53,254 nt of DNA from Hyphomicrobiales bacterium (GTDB lineage: Bacteria; Pseudomonadota; Alphaproteobacteria; Rhizobiales; Devosiaceae): assembly GCA_027487555.1 (NCBI GenBank), contig JAIYDI010000044.1, forward strand, positions 1 to 53,254, in the 5' to 3' direction. Each line of letters starts with the position of its first letter. Position 1 is the stretch's first letter. This document shows, one piece after another, positions 17,160 to 24,215 of the stretch. Below the pieces are notes generated by a model that saw only the letters and a program-made list of their open reading frames with translations, was not told where the DNA came from and did not search any database. The position numbers and the translations under genes were made by a program.

Positions 17160-17541
17160 GCCGGTGCACGAACTGCCGCCCGAACGCAATGTGCTGGGCG
17201 GTGTGCTCGAGCCCTGCTCAACCAATCCGCTGACCGGGTTCTTCCGCAACGGGCATTGCATGACGGGGCCGTTCGGGGAGGCTCGGCACACGGTCTGCAT
17301 CATCGCGACGGAGGCATTCCTCGCGTTCTCGAAGTCCCGCGGGAACGATCTGTCGACGCCTATGCCGCAATACACCTTTCCCGGGCTCAAGGCCGGTGAC
17401 CGCTGGTGCCTGCTTGCCCCACGCTGGGTCGAGGCGCTGGAGGCCGGAATGGCTCCGCAGATCATCCTCTCGGCCACACATGAATCGGTTCTCGACCACA
17501 TCGAGATCGATGTGTTGCGGCGCTACGCCGTGCCTGGATAG
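17152..17541 (+). CDS. DUF2237-family protein
   Basis: The 129-residue protein matches the DUF2237 (COG3651) family: NVLGGVLEPCSTNPLTGFFRNGHC, then GRHTVC-like ARHTVCIIATEAFLAFSKSRGNDLSTP and the C-terminal GDRWCLLAPRWVEALEAGMAP, with THESVLDHI near the end. Its biochemical function is unknown. The start is TTG at 17152, overlapping the glmS stop by 8 bases, so it is the third gene of the glmU-glmS transcript. No signal peptide. Confidence 0.85.
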   Translation: MNRPVHELPPERNVLGGVLEPCSTNPLTGFFRNGHCMTGPFGEARHTVCIIATEAFLAFSKSRGNDLSTPMPQYTFPGLKAGDRWCLLAPRWVEALEAGMAPQIILSATHESVLDHIEIDVLRRYAVPG

Positions 17542-17640
17542 CCATCAGGGGCTGGATTTGCCACGCTTGCCATGATTGCCGGAAGATGACACAAACCGCG
17601 GGCTTTTCTGGCGCGAGGCACTGGGGGAGGGCGCGCGATA

Positions 17641-18132
17641 ATGACGAAACTGGTCGGCTTTTATCCCGGATCATTCGATCCGATCACCAATGGGCATCTC
17701 GATGTCATCGAGCGGGCCTGCAAGCTGGTGGATCGGCTGATCGTCGGGGTGGGCACCCATCACACCAAGAAGCCGCTCTTCACCCATGAAGCGCGGGCGG
17801 TGCTGCTCAAGACCGTGCTCGACCCAATCGGCAAGCGCACCAATACCGAGTTCGAGGTCGTCGATTTCAACGGGCTGATGGTGCATGCCGCGCGGCAGCA
17901 TGGTGCCAAGCTGATCATCCGTGGTCTGCGCGATACCACGGACTATAATTTCGAAATGCAGATGGTGGGTATGAACGCCCAGATGGCCCCCGACCTGCAG
18001 ACCGTGTTCCTGCCATCGAGCCCGCATGTTCGCCACATCTCGGCCACGCTCGTACGCCAGATCGCGGAAATGGGCGGTGACATCACCGCCTTCGTTCCCC
18101 GTGTCGTTCTTGAGGCATTGCAGAAAGCATGA
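17641..18132 (+). CDS. coaD: phosphopantetheine adenylyltransferase
   Basis: The 163-residue nucleotidyltransferase joins 4'-phosphopantetheine with ATP to dephospho-CoA, the penultimate CoA step. Motifs are YPGSFDPITNGHLDVIERA (T/HxGH-type ATP site, His near 18), RGLRDTTDYNFEMQM and SSPHVRHISATLVRQIAEMGG (the IS-S/A-T-x-x-R signature). Length and motifs are those of standard bacterial CoaD. Its end overlaps the following cyclophilin start by 4 bases (ATGA), giving translational coupling. Confidence 0.97.
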   Translation: MTKLVGFYPGSFDPITNGHLDVIERACKLVDRLIVGVGTHHTKKPLFTHEARAVLLKTVLDPIGKRTNTEFEVVDFNGLMVHAARQHGAKLIIRGLRDTTDYNFEMQMVGMNAQMAPDLQTVFLPSSPHVRHISATLVRQIAEMGGDITAFVPRVVLEALQKA

Positions 18133-18704
18133 CCAATCCCATCAAACGTGCCGGGCTCACGCTCGGGCTCGTCGCAGCGGCTATCGTGGCCATCTTCAGT
18201 TTTGCCATCGTCGCGCCGCACAATGCCATGGCCGCCGAAGGCAAGCCGCATTGGATCCTGGAGCTCAAGGACGGCAAGGTCGATATCGAACTCCTGCCGG
18301 AACTCGCGCCGAACCATGTGCAGCGCGTGATCGACCTCACCAGCCAGGGCTTTTTCAACGGCATCGTGTTCCATCGTGTCATCGATGGCTTCATGGCGCA
18401 GGGCGGTGACCCGACCGGGACCGGAATGGGTGGTTCCGACCTTCCGGACCTCAAGGCCGAATTCACTGACCAAGTGAAGTTTGCGCGCGGCGTCGTGGCC
18501 GCGGCGCGGTCGAGCGACCCGGACAGCGCCAATTCGCAGTTCTTCATCATGTTTGCCGACGCGCCGTGGCTTGACGGCCAGTATACGATCTGGGGGCGCG
18601 TGGTGTCGGGCATGGATGTCGTCGACAAGATCAAGAAGGGCACGGGCGACCAGCCCGTCGTTGACCCGGACAAGATCATTTCCGCAACAATTTCGTACGA
18701 ATAA
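18129..18704 (+). CDS. exported cyclophilin-type peptidyl-prolyl isomerase
   Basis: This 191-residue protein has an N-terminal hydrophobic stretch (LTLGLVAAAIVAIFSFAIVA, residues ~10-29) followed by APHNAMAAEG, a signal peptide cleaved near AMA-A or an anchor. The cyclophilin domain follows: GFFNGIVFHRVIDGFMAQGGDPTG, ARSSDPDSANSQFFIMF and WLDGQYTIWGRVVSGMDVVD, with catalytic Arg in FHRVIDGFMAQGG. It should catalyse proline isomerisation in the periplasm. It is the first of two tandem cyclophilin genes. The second lacks the signal, so the pair covers both compartments. Confidence 0.93.
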   Translation: MTNPIKRAGLTLGLVAAAIVAIFSFAIVAPHNAMAAEGKPHWILELKDGKVDIELLPELAPNHVQRVIDLTSQGFFNGIVFHRVIDGFMAQGGDPTGTGMGGSDLPDLKAEFTDQVKFARGVVAAARSSDPDSANSQFFIMFADAPWLDGQYTIWGRVVSGMDVVDKIKKGTGDQPVVDPDKIISATISYE

Positions 18705-18715
18705 GGAGCCAGATC

Positions 18716-19192
18716 TTGGCCTACGAAGATCCTGAGAATACCCTCGTCATCGAGACCACCAAGGGCAATGTCGTCATCGCGATGCGTCCGGACCTGGCGC
18801 CCAACCACGTCGCGCACATCAAGAAGCTGGCGCGCGAGGGATTCTACGACGGTATCGTCTTCCACCGCGTGATCGACGGCTTCATGGCGCAGACCGGCTG
18901 CCCGAACGGCACCGGTACCGGCGGCTCGAAGTATCCGAACCTGAAGCAGGAATTCAACGCCGAGCCGCATACGCGCGGGACCGCGTCGATGGCCCGCGCG
19001 CAGAACCCGGACAGCGCCAACTCGCAGTTCTTCATCTGCTTCGACGACGCCCGTTTCCTCGACCGCCAGTACACGGTTTGGGGCAAGGTGATCGAAGGCA
19101 TGGATAATGTCGACAAGATCAAGCGCGGCGAGCCGGTGCGCGAGCCCGACAAGATGGTGTCGGTGAAGGTTGCGGCAGACATCGCCGCATGA
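18716..19192 (+). CDS. ppiB: cytoplasmic cyclophilin-type peptidyl-prolyl isomerase
   Basis: The 158-residue protein is a signal-less cyclophilin: GFYDGIVFHRVIDGFMAQTGCPNGTGTGGS, ARAQNPDSANSQFFICF and FLDRQYTVWGKVIEGMDNVD carry the active-site Arg, Phe and Gln positions. The start is TTG at 18716 with aaggagccagatc upstream, a strong ribosome site that fixes this rare start. It follows the exported paralogue by 11 bases and overlaps the next gene by 4 bases (ATGA). Confidence 0.94.
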   Translation: MAYEDPENTLVIETTKGNVVIAMRPDLAPNHVAHIKKLAREGFYDGIVFHRVIDGFMAQTGCPNGTGTGGSKYPNLKQEFNAEPHTRGTASMARAQNPDSANSQFFICFDDARFLDRQYTVWGKVIEGMDNVDKIKRGEPVREPDKMVSVKVAADIAA

Positions 19193-19605
19193 TGATGAGG
19201 GCTGCAGCAGCGCTAGCGCTTTTCTGCGGTTTTGCCGACCCATCGGTTGCGACCGAATGGGTCAACTGCGCCGCCCCTGATGGGGCGGCCAGCATCGACT
19301 ATCTGGCCGGCACGCTCGGGGTGCTGAGTGTGTCCGGCCTGACCGTCACCGTTGGCGACAAGGTGTGGGCGTCGGACGTGGCCTATGGCCCGGGTGACCC
19401 GGTTGCCGTGGGGCAGGCGTTCGAGACGGCGGACACGGTCGCGATCGACGCGGTGACGCCGGATGTCAGCGCCAGGATCGCCGAACTGCGGCTGTTCAAG
19501 GCGAGCGAAGGCGACAGCGTCGCCTATGCCGGAACGCTGCGATTGCCCGGCATCGGCGCCTATCCGGTGACCTGCTTAGGGCCTGAGCCTTCGCTGGCAG
19601 ACTGA
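19189..19605 (+). CDS. hypothetical exported protein
   Basis: The 138-residue protein starts [21 protein letters not shown], a plausible Sec signal peptide cleaved after residue ~21. The mature part has two cysteines (VNCAA, VTCLG) that could form a disulfide linking both ends of a small beta domain. It is not recognised. Its ATG overlaps the ppiB stop, so it is co-translated with the cyclophilins, and a periplasmic location would match the upstream exported isomerase. Confidence 0.65.
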   Translation: MMMRAAAALALFCGFADPSVATEWVNCAAPDGAASIDYLAGTLGVLSVSGLTVTVGDKVWASDVAYGPGDPVAVGQAFETADTVAIDAVTPDVSARIAELRLFKASEGDSVAYAGTLRLPGIGAYPVTCLGPEPSLAD

Positions 19606-19663
19606 TCCGGCCGGCAGGTGTCCGGCGTTTTTCTTTCATTCCAGCCTTGCCCGGAACCGCCCC

Positions 19664-20716
19664 ATGCGCGTCGACGATTTCGATTTCGAGCTTCCCGAAG
19701 AGCTGATCGCGCTGCATCCGGTCGAACCGCGCGACGCGGCGCGGCTGCTCGTCGTGCGCCCGGGCGTGGGCACCGAGGACCGGCAGGTGCGCAATCTGCC
19801 GGAATATTTCCGGGCTGGCGACGTGCTGGTGGTGAATGATACACGCGTGCTGCCGGCGGAATTGAGCGGCGAACGCATCCGCGGCGAGAATCGCTCGCAG
19901 GTGAGCTTCAACCTGCACAAGCGCATCGACGGCCAGACATGGAAGGCCTTCGCGCGGCCCGCCAAGCGACTGAAGGCCCACGATCGCCTGATGCTCGGCG
20001 ACGATCTGAGCCTTGCAGCAACGGTTATAGAGCGTGGCGAGACGGGCGAAGTGACGCTGCGGTTTGACCTGTCGGCCGGGGCGCTCGACGAGGCGATCAA
20101 GGCGCATGGCGCCATGCCGCTGCCGCCCTATATCGGGCTGAAGCGCGAGGCCGAGGCCCGCGACAAGGACGACTACCAGACCGTCTATGCGCGGAAGGAT
20201 GGCGCTGTGGCTGCGCCGACCGCCGGACTGCATTTCACCCCCGAACTGCTCGGAAAGCTCGAGGCGATGGGCGTTGCTATCGAGCGGGTGACGCTGCATG
20301 TGGGGGCAGGGACGTTCCTGCCGGTCAAGGTCGACGAGATCAAGGACCACAAGATGCATGCCGAGTGGGGCGAGGTACCGGCGGAGGTCGTCGCCCGTAT
20401 CCATGAGGCAAAGGCAAAGGGCGGGCGGGTGATTGCAGTAGGAACCACCAGTGCGCGGCTGCTCGAATCCGCCGCGCGGGGGACGGGGATGCTCGCGCCT
20501 TTTTCGGGCGATACCGACATCTTCATCACGCCCGGCTTTCCGTTTCGGGTGGTGGACATGCTGATGACCAATTTCCACCTGCCGCGCTCGACACTGATGA
20601 TGCTGGTGAGCGCCTTCGCGGGCTATGATACGATGAGAGAGGCCTACGCGCATGCGATCGCCTCGGGCTACCGGTTCTACTCGTACGGCGACTCGTCGCT
20701 GCTCTTTCGCGCCTGA
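19664..20716 (+). CDS. queA: tRNA preQ1(34) S-adenosylmethionine ribosyltransferase-isomerase
   Basis: The 350-residue enzyme transfers and isomerises ribose from SAM onto preQ1 in tRNA to give epoxyqueuosine, the step after Tgt. Typical motifs are [56 protein letters not shown] [14 protein letters not shown] and [10 protein letters not shown], ending [20 protein letters not shown]. Start ATG at 19664 lies within cggaaccgccccatgcg. No tandem tgt is adjacent. tgt lies 14 kb upstream. Confidence 0.97.
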   Translation: MRVDDFDFELPEELIALHPVEPRDAARLLVVRPGVGTEDRQVRNLPEYFRAGDVLVVNDTRVLPAELSGERIRGENRSQVSFNLHKRIDGQTWKAFARPAKRLKAHDRLMLGDDLSLAATVIERGETGEVTLRFDLSAGALDEAIKAHGAMPLPPYIGLKREAEARDKDDYQTVYARKDGAVAAPTAGLHFTPELLGKLEAMGVAIERVTLHVGAGTFLPVKVDEIKDHKMHAEWGEVPAEVVARIHEAKAKGGRVIAVGTTSARLLESAARGTGMLAPFSGDTDIFITPGFPFRVVDMLMTNFHLPRSTLMMLVSAFAGYDTMREAYAHAIASGYRFYSYGDSSLLFRA

Positions 20717-20782
20717 GCCGGCGGCAGCAGCCTTGCGCGGTTTTTGCTGGTCTTCGGCGGTGTCTCTCCGTATGAGAGCCCA

Positions 20783-21160
20783 ATGATCCCCTATCTGCTT
20801 GTTGGCATCGGCGGGGCGCTTGGCGCCATGGCGCGCTTCGGCTTTGGCGGCGCTGTCGGCAACGCGCCGAATGGCTTCCCGCTCGCCACATTCCTGATCA
20901 ATGTGATCGGCTCGCTCGCCATGGGTCTGCTGGTCGGCATTCTGGCGCGGACGACGCCCGTCTACCAGAACGAGATAAGGCTGTTCATCGCCGTCGGCGT
21001 GTTCGGCGGGTTCACGACTTTCTCGAGCTTTTCGCTCGATGCGATGACGATGGTCGAGCGGGGCGATGTGCTGCTGGCGGGGCTTTATGTGCTGGGGTCG
21101 GTTGTGCTTGGTCTTGTCGCGCTCTGGGCCGGCATGAGTGTGGTGAGGGTGCTGCCATGA
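20783..21160 (+). CDS. crcB: fluoride channel CrcB/Fluc
   Basis: This 125-residue four-helix membrane protein exports fluoride as a dual-topology dimer. Features are YLLVGIGGALGAMARFGFGG (helix 1 with the conserved G-A-x-x-R), TFLINVIGSLAMGLLVG (the Asn of N-x-x-G-(S/C)), VGVFGGFTTFSSFSLDAMTM (helix 3 with the TTFSSFS Phe box and Na site) and a final helix LAGLYVLGSVVLGLVALWAG. The frame opens at 20744 but homology starts at ATG 20783. No fluoride riboswitch was recognised upstream. It overlaps rluC by 4 bases. Confidence 0.93.
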   Translation: MIPYLLVGIGGALGAMARFGFGGAVGNAPNGFPLATFLINVIGSLAMGLLVGILARTTPVYQNEIRLFIAVGVFGGFTTFSSFSLDAMTMVERGDVLLAGLYVLGSVVLGLVALWAGMSVVRVLP

Positions 21161-22143
21161 GTGGTGTACGCCAGCAATATGTCGCACGCGACGAAGATGG
21201 CATGCGGCTCGACCGCTGGTTCGAAACGCATTTTCCGCAGGTGACCTTCGGGCATCTGCAGAAGCTGCTGCGTTCGGGACAGATCCGCGTCGATTCGGGC
21301 CGGGCGAAATCCAACACGAGGCTCGCCTCGGGGCAACTCGTGCGCGTGCCGCCGATCGATGCCGCGCCCGAGCGCGCCGAGGGTGAGGTGAACCACAAGG
21401 ATGCGGATTTTCTCCGCAGCCTGATCCTCTATGAGGATGAAGACATCTTCATCTTCAACAAGCCGCATGGGCTGGCGTCGCAGGGCGGCAGCAATACCAA
21501 GCGGCACATGGATGGGTTGCTGAAGAGCCTGCCCAACAAGAAGGGCGAGGCGCCGCGGCTGGTGCACCGGCTCGACCGCGACACGTCGGGCTGCCTGATC
21601 GTCGCGAAGACCAAGGCGGCGGCGACGCATTTCGGCGCGGTGTTTTCGACCCGGCAGGCGCGGAAGATCTACTGGGCGGTGGTGTGGGGCAACCCGCACC
21701 CCAAGCAGGGCTCGATCTCGTGCTTCCTCGCCAAGCAAGCCACGACCGATGGCGAGCAGATGGTGGTGGTGCCGCAGGGCACGCCCAATGCGCAGCACTC
21801 CATGAGCTATTACTCCACCACGGATACGGCCGCCCGGCGTTTTGCCTGGGTGACGCTGAAGCCGGTGACCGGCCGCACACACCAGTTGCGCGTGCATATG
21901 GCGCAGCTCGGCAACCCGATCATGGGTGACCCGCGCTATTTCAACATCCAGAACTGGACGGCGCCGGACGAAATCGCCAAGGGCCTGCATCTGCACTCGC
22001 GCCGGATCGTCATCCCGATGCGCAACGGGCAGTATCTCGATGTGTCGGCGCCACTGCCGCCGCACATGCAGGAGACCTTCGACGTGCTCGGCTTCGACGC
22101 CGACCGCTATGACGCGCAGCAGATCGACCCCGAGGACGCATGA
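21157..22143 (+). CDS. rluC: RluA/RluC-family 23S rRNA pseudouridine synthase
   Basis: The 328-residue protein has an N-terminal S4 RNA-binding domain (residues ~14-75, GMRLDRWFETHFPQVTFGHL onward) and a catalytic RluA domain with PRLVHRLDRDTSGCLIVAK, the catalytic Asp in H-R-L-D-R-D-T-S-G. TGRTHQLRVHMAQLGNPIMGDPRY is the second family motif. RluC modifies U955, U2504 and U2580 in E. coli, and the exact targets here are inferred. It is chained to crcB and to the HAD gene by ATGA overlaps, a conserved order in Hyphomicrobiales. Confidence 0.93.
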   Translation: MSGVRQQYVARDEDGMRLDRWFETHFPQVTFGHLQKLLRSGQIRVDSGRAKSNTRLASGQLVRVPPIDAAPERAEGEVNHKDADFLRSLILYEDEDIFIFNKPHGLASQGGSNTKRHMDGLLKSLPNKKGEAPRLVHRLDRDTSGCLIVAKTKAAATHFGAVFSTRQARKIYWAVVWGNPHPKQGSISCFLAKQATTDGEQMVVVPQGTPNAQHSMSYYSTTDTAARRFAWVTLKPVTGRTHQLRVHMAQLGNPIMGDPRYFNIQNWTAPDEIAKGLHLHSRRIVIPMRNGQYLDVSAPLPPHMQETFDVLGFDADRYDAQQIDPEDA

Positions 22144-22802
22144 GGCTCGCAATCTTCGATCTCGATGGCACCTTGCTCGACTCCGTGGCGGTGATGGTCG
22201 AGACGATGTCGGCTGCGTTCCGGACCATCGGCGCGCCGGTGCCGGACGAGAAGGCGATCCGCGCGATATCGGGGCTGCATGTGCGTCGGGCGCTCGAGAG
22301 CCTGATGCCGGGTGCAAGCGACGCGCGCATCGATGAGCTGATTGCCGCTTATCGCCTGCATTTCCAGAGCCTTGGCGGCATGGTGCGGCAACCGCTGTTC
22401 GCCGGTGCGCTCAAGACGCTGGACCAGATTCATGCAGACCCGACGACGCTGATGTCGGTGGCGACCGGCAAGAGCTATCGCAGTGCGACGGTGCTGCTCG
22501 AGGCGCACGGCATTATCGACCGTTTCGTATCGATCGAGACGCCTGACCACAACAACTCGAAGCCCGACCCGCAGATGGTGGAGACCGCGCTCGGCAAGGC
22601 CGGGATCGAAGCGCCTTTCGCGGTGATGATCGGCGATACGACCCACGACATGCACATGGCGAAAGCGGCGGGTGTGGCTGCCATCGGCGTCAGCTGGGGC
22701 TACCACGCAGTGGACGAATTGCACGAAGCCGGCGCCGATATCGTGCTCACCTCGTTCGAGCAATTGCAGCCAGCGATCGAAAAACTCACCCGGAGGGGCT
22801 GA
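22140..22802 (+). CDS. HAD-superfamily hydrolase (phosphoglycolate phosphatase-like)
   Basis: The 220-residue protein has the four HAD motifs: IFDLDGTLLDS (nucleophile Asp, residues 5-15), VATGKSYRS (motif II), KPDPQMV (motif III Lys) and VMIGDTTHDMHMAKAAGV (motif IV Asp pair). An alpha-helical C1 cap lies between. It resembles Gph-type phosphatases, but the substrate cannot be told from sequence. It overlaps rluC upstream and atp12 downstream (TGATG), so the three genes are translated together. Confidence 0.9.
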   Translation: MRLAIFDLDGTLLDSVAVMVETMSAAFRTIGAPVPDEKAIRAISGLHVRRALESLMPGASDARIDELIAAYRLHFQSLGGMVRQPLFAGALKTLDQIHADPTTLMSVATGKSYRSATVLLEAHGIIDRFVSIETPDHNNSKPDPQMVETALGKAGIEAPFAVMIGDTTHDMHMAKAAGVAAIGVSWGYHAVDELHEAGADIVLTSFEQLQPAIEKLTRRG

Positions 22803-23584
22803 TGCGCGAGTTTCTGGAAGACGCCCACGAGCACCGGATGGATGGCTATGGTCGCGCACAGCACCACGCCCGCCAGCAACTGCCGAAGCGCTTCTACAAG
22901 GATGTCGGGGTCGGTAGCGTCGGTGACGGGTTTGCAGTGACGCTCGACGGCAAAACGCCGCGCACGCCGGGGCAGGTGCCCGTGGTGGTGCCGTCGCAGG
23001 CGCTGGCAGAGGCCATGGCCGCCGAGTGGGCGGCGCAGGGCGAGGAGATCACCCCCGACACCATGCCAGTCGTCCGGCTGGTCAATGCGGCGGTCGAGGC
23101 CGGTGACGCCCGCGTGCCGGCGCTCCGCGCCGAAATCGTGAAATATGCCGGCAACGACTTGCTGCTGTATCGAGCCGACAGCCCGCGCGAACTGATTGCC
23201 GAACAGGAGCGGCACTGGGATGCGGCGTTGGTCGCGATCGCCCGGCATTTCGGCGTGCGGTTCCAGCCGACGGTGGGCATTCTCCATCAGGCGCAGCCGG
23301 AAGCGACGCTGGCACGCCTGGAGACGGCACTTGAGGGCACGGGTGTGATCGATCTGGTGGCGCTGAACTCGATCACCGGCATTACCGGCTCGGGCCTCTT
23401 GACCATCGGCTGGCATGTCGGACTGTTCGACGCGGAGACCGTGTGGACGGCCGCTCATGTCGACGAGGATCACAATATCCGGCTCTGGGGCGCGGTCGAT
23501 GAAGCGACGGAGCGCAGGAAGAAGCGGCGGCGCGATTTCGATGCGGCGCTGCGCGTGGCGCGGCTGTTGCGCGCGGCCGACTGA
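22802..23584 (+). CDS. ATP12-family F1-ATPase assembly chaperone
   Basis: This 260-residue protein matches the ATP12 family: KRFYKDVGVG, VTLDGKTPRTPGQ, LAEAMAAEWAAQGEEITPDTMPVVRLVNAAV, NDLLLYRADSP, and the C-terminal LDGTGVIDLVALNSITGITGSGLLTIGW-like region with the conserved S-x-x-x-A-L/W segment. In mitochondria ATP12 escorts the F1 alpha subunit. The alphaproteobacterial homologue is thought to do the same. It ends one base before the stop of a convergent gene, with no room for a terminator. Confidence 0.92.
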   Translation: MREFLEDAHEHRMDGYGRAQHHARQQLPKRFYKDVGVGSVGDGFAVTLDGKTPRTPGQVPVVVPSQALAEAMAAEWAAQGEEITPDTMPVVRLVNAAVEAGDARVPALRAEIVKYAGNDLLLYRADSPRELIAEQERHWDAALVAIARHFGVRFQPTVGILHQAQPEATLARLETALEGTGVIDLVALNSITGITGSGLLTIGWHVGLFDAETVWTAAHVDEDHNIRLWGAVDEATERRKKRRRDFDAALRVARLLRAAD

Positions 23585-23941
23585 TCACTCCTCGGCGCGT
23601 TCGGCCTCGGCCATGCGGCGGCGACGTTCGTTCTCGTTGAGGGTATTGATGCGGGTGCGGAGCGCCCGGATCTGCCGTTCCTGACGCTCGGCAATATCCT
23701 TGAGCTGGCGCATGCGCGCCTCGGCCGCCTCCTGCTCATCCTCGTTCCAGCCACGCACGCGCTGCACCACCACCTTCTGTGGTGCCGTGGGCGGATCAAC
23801 CACGTCCTCCCAGTCGACGCCCGCGCCCGCGATAATCCGCGTTGCCGCCAGTGCCGCCGCCGCGCGCTCGCCGGCATGATCGGATGACAGCAGCTTCAGA
23901 ACGCGCACGAGGCGTTCGCGGTCATGCGGGCTCAGCGGCAC
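23585..23941 (-). CDS. hypothetical coiled-coil protein
   Basis: The 118-residue protein is unrecognised. Residues 1-45 (LSPHDRERLVRVLKLLSSDH, then ERAAAALAATRIIAGAGVDW) look like a small helical domain. Residues ~75-118 form a highly charged coiled coil rich in Arg/Glu. The frame extends upstream, but GTG at 23941 has a near-perfect ribosome site (gggaggg, 7 bases before), so it is chosen. The start lies 66 bases from the tandem LexA-type boxes that also face the plus-strand microprotein. A shared divergent regulatory region is possible. Confidence 0.7.
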   Translation of the reverse strand: MPLSPHDRERLVRVLKLLSSDHAGERAAAALAATRIIAGAGVDWEDVVDPPTAPQKVVVQRVRGWNEDEQEAAEARMRQLKDIAERQERQIRALRTRINTLNENERRRRMAEAERAEE

Positions 23942-24006
23942 GTCACATCCCTCCCGAAGAGCCAGCTTAACATTTGATTCACGGTTACACAGATGTAGCT
24001 GGACAG

Positions 24007-24042
24007 GAACGAAATAGGAACATATAAGAACATGACAGGAAC
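24007..24042. promoter_or_regulatory. two tandem LexA (SOS) boxes, GAAC-N7-GAAC
   Basis: GAAC occurs at 24007, 24018, 24028 and 24039. The first and second copies are separated by exactly 7 bases, as are the third and fourth; the middle gap is 6. GTTC-N7-GTTC (equivalently GAAC-N7-GAAC) is the established LexA operator of alphaproteobacteria. The array ends 12 bases before the ATG of a microprotein gene, where a bound repressor would block transcription or initiation. Four words at 10-11 base spacing place them on one face of the helix. LexA itself is not in the window. Confidence 0.7.
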
Positions 24043-24054
24043 ACGGAGGGATCA

Positions 24055-24153
24055 ATGCTCACGTTTGTGAAGGACATGCTGGCTTTTGTTACCATCTGCG
24101 GCTTTTCGGCCGGAGCGCTCACTTGGATGGATATCGCGGCCCGACTCGTGTGA
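24055..24153 (+). CDS. 32-residue membrane microprotein under predicted LexA control
   Basis: A short frame not reported by length-filtered gene finding starts at ATG 24055 with a strong ribosome site (cggaggg, 4 bases before) and ends TGA at 24153. It encodes a short charged N terminus (MLTFVKD), one hydrophobic helix (residues 8-25, MLAFVTICGFSAGALTWM) and an amphipathic tail (DIAARLV): a single-pass inner-membrane peptide. Tandem LexA boxes lie directly upstream. Caulobacter SidA is a 29-residue, LexA-controlled inner-membrane peptide that halts division through FtsW/FtsN, so an analogous role is proposed. Alternatively it is a leader for dnaE, whose ATG is 63 bases after its stop. Confidence 0.6.
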   Translation: MLTFVKDMLAFVTICGFSAGALTWMDIAARLV

Positions 24154-24215
24154 CCACTGTGGATGGTAGTCGCTTGCCGGTTGGCGCGGGACCCTTCCGG
24201 GCATAGGAACGGATC

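Noticed and set aside
20717..20782. fluoride riboswitch upstream of crcB
   Set aside because: The crcB-motif consensus was not found in this short gap, and crcB is probably co-transcribed with queA.
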